A stretch of 41,074 nt of DNA from Prevotella sp. (GTDB lineage: Bacteria > Bacteroidota > Bacteroidia > Bacteroidales > Bacteroidaceae), in NCBI GenBank assembly GCA_017478085.1, contig JAFVEE010000067.1, positions 1 to 41,074 on the forward strand, read 5' to 3'. A program made the position numbers and the translations under genes. The notes beneath the pieces are model-generated. The model ran no database searches and was not told the origin of the DNA. It was given only the letters and a program-made list of their open reading frames with translations. Positions 40,003 to 41,074 of the stretch are shown here, in pieces. Every line of letters starts with the position of its first letter. Position 1 is the first letter of the stretch.

Positions 40003-41074
40003 ATGAAGATGAAAGCTATTAAAAGTACTTTGATGCTTGGTATGCTAACCGGGCTGGTGGCGTGCAACATCGACATGCCCACACCGACAGAGTCGTCGTT
40101 TGAGACGATGACCGTGGAGAAATCAGACATTGAGCTGCCCTACAAGTTCAGTGCCAGGATGAAAGGCCAGAACGACGTGACGGTGACACCGCAGGTGAGC
40201 GGACAGCTGATGCAAATCTGCGTCGCCGAGGGTCAGCAGGTGAAGAAGGGGCAGACGCTCTTCGTCATCGACTCGCGCAACGCCCAGCTGGAGCTGGAGG
40301 CCGCCCAGGCCAACCTGCAGGCCGCCCAGGCCCAGGAGAACTCTGCCAAGCTGGAGTACGAGTCGAACAAGAACCTGTTCGATAAGAAAATAGTGAGCAG
40401 CTACATGCTCAGCAACTCTGAGAACGCCTACAAGCAGGCGCAGGCCGCCGTGGCCCAGGCGCGTGCCTCGGTGAACCGTGCGAAGGTGAACCTCGGGTTC
40501 TGCACCATCACGGCCCCCGTGTCGGGCGTCATCGGCGAGATTGCCGTGCGCAATGGCGACCTGGTGTCGCCGATGAGTGAGCTGACCATGCTGAGCGGCA
40601 ATACAACGATGTATGCCGAGTTCTCGGTCACGGAGGCCATCGTCGAGGCTATGGTGCAGGAAGGCGTGAACGCCAATGATATGAAGAAGTTCATCGACAC
40701 CCTGCCCGAGGCCACGTTTGTCATGAAGAGCGGCACGGAGTATCCCCACAAGGGCCGTGTCGTCAGCCTGACGGGTGTGGTCAATGCGGCAACGGGGTCG
40801 CTCACCGCCAAGGTGTCGTTCCCCAACCCCGAGGGTGTGCTGCACTCCGGCATCCAGGGCACGGTGGTCATGTCGTTTGCCGAGAAAGACGTGATGGTCA
40901 TTCCGCAGAACGCCGTGGTGCGCCTGCAGGACAAGTCGCTGGTCTATAAGGTACAGGCCGACAGCACGGCCACCGCTGTCGACGTAACGACCTACGACAC
41001 GGGCAACGGCAAGGACTTCATCATCACCAGCGGCCTGAACGTGGGCGACCAGATCGTGACCACCGGGGCGAAGA
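40003..41074 (+). CDS. RND-type efflux periplasmic adaptor (membrane fusion lipoprotein), 5' part
   Basis: 357 codons are visible and the gene runs off the right edge. The lipoprotein signal has a lipobox at GLVACN (Cys21). A lipoyl-like half-motif follows (VSGQLMQICVAEGQQVKKGQTLFVID), then a long Gln/Ala-rich alpha-hairpin (ARNAQLELEAAQANLQAAQ region), the second lipoyl half (ITAPVSGVIGEIAVRNGDLV), a beta-barrel and the start of the membrane-proximal domain. Such proteins bridge an inner-membrane RND pump and an outer-membrane channel. The pump and channel genes are expected just beyond the window. A second ATG lies two codons in. It follows the two membrane-protein genes and is probably regulated with them. 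Confidence 0.9.
   Translation, partial: MKMKAIKSTLMLGMLTGLVACNIDMPTPTESSFETMTVEKSDIELPYKFSARMKGQNDVTVTPQVSGQLMQICVAEGQQVKKGQTLFVIDSRNAQLELEAAQANLQAAQAQENSAKLEYESNKNLFDKKIVSSYMLSNSENAYKQAQAAVAQARASVNRAKVNLGFCTITAPVSGVIGEIAVRNGDLVSPMSELTMLSGNTTMYAEFSVTEAIVEAMVQEGVNANDMKKFIDTLPEATFVMKSGTEYPHKGRVVSLTGVVNAATGSLTAKVSFPNPEGVLHSGIQGTVVMSFAEKDVMVIPQNAVVRLQDKSLVYKVQADSTATAVDVTTYDTGNGKDFIITSGLNVGDQIVTTGAK

Overview
The window reads as chromosomal DNA from a Bacteroidota member close to Prevotella. Supporting signs are promoter -7 boxes of the form TAnnTTTG ahead of many genes, Bacteroidota-type families (DUF2851, LruC-domain lipoprotein, propeller/AraC and hybrid two-component regulators, PD-(D/E)XK AAA-like proteins), and Prevotella-style secreted enzymes. 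Most of it is GC-rich. The first ~3.9 kb is clearly more AT-rich and looks acquired.

Layout. (1) 1-3.9 kb: the 3' end of an Eco57I-type restriction-modification gene converges on a compact four-gene minus-strand cassette (TIGR04255 protein, signal-peptide/TM protein, DUF7689 protein, DUF2806-like protein). This is the best candidate here for an undescribed conflict or defence system. (2) 4.2-13.9 kb: a 1645-residue secreted pectin-esterase fusion (CE12-like plus CE8), with a membrane-bound propeller-AraC regulator upstream that lacks kinase and receiver domains. The regulator is translationally coupled to a tRNA-dihydrouridine synthase, which follows an AAA ATPase whose 5' leader carries a 14-bp tandem array. 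(3) 13.9-24.3 kb: housekeeping genes on the minus strand. coaD-ybeY-acyltransferase-like and parE-ctpA-DUF2851-thioesterase-dprA are separated by a PD-(D/E)XK AAA-like gene. (4) 24.4-30 kb: a small XRE-type regulator, a TPR hybrid two-component system, a 467-bp intergenic region rich in palindromes, ruvB and xerD. (5) 30.1-35.1 kb: two tandem secreted GH51 arabinofuranosidases, the first with an N-terminal GH43-like piece. (6) 35.2-37.1 kb: a LruC-type lipoprotein. (7) 37.25-41.07 kb: a multi-TM AraC regulator, three helically phased 15-bp direct repeats, a TM-only paralogue of the regulator, another membrane protein, and the start of an RND-type periplasmic adaptor cut by the window edge.

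How the genes fit together: the pectin esterases and arabinofuranosidases suggest attack on pectin and its arabinan side chains, though no SusC/SusD pair is in view. The right end looks like an efflux operon controlled by a membrane-embedded AraC regulator and its DNA-binding-less sibling. No rRNA, tRNA, CRISPR array or intact insertion sequence was seen. All functions are inferred by reading motifs; no database search was run.
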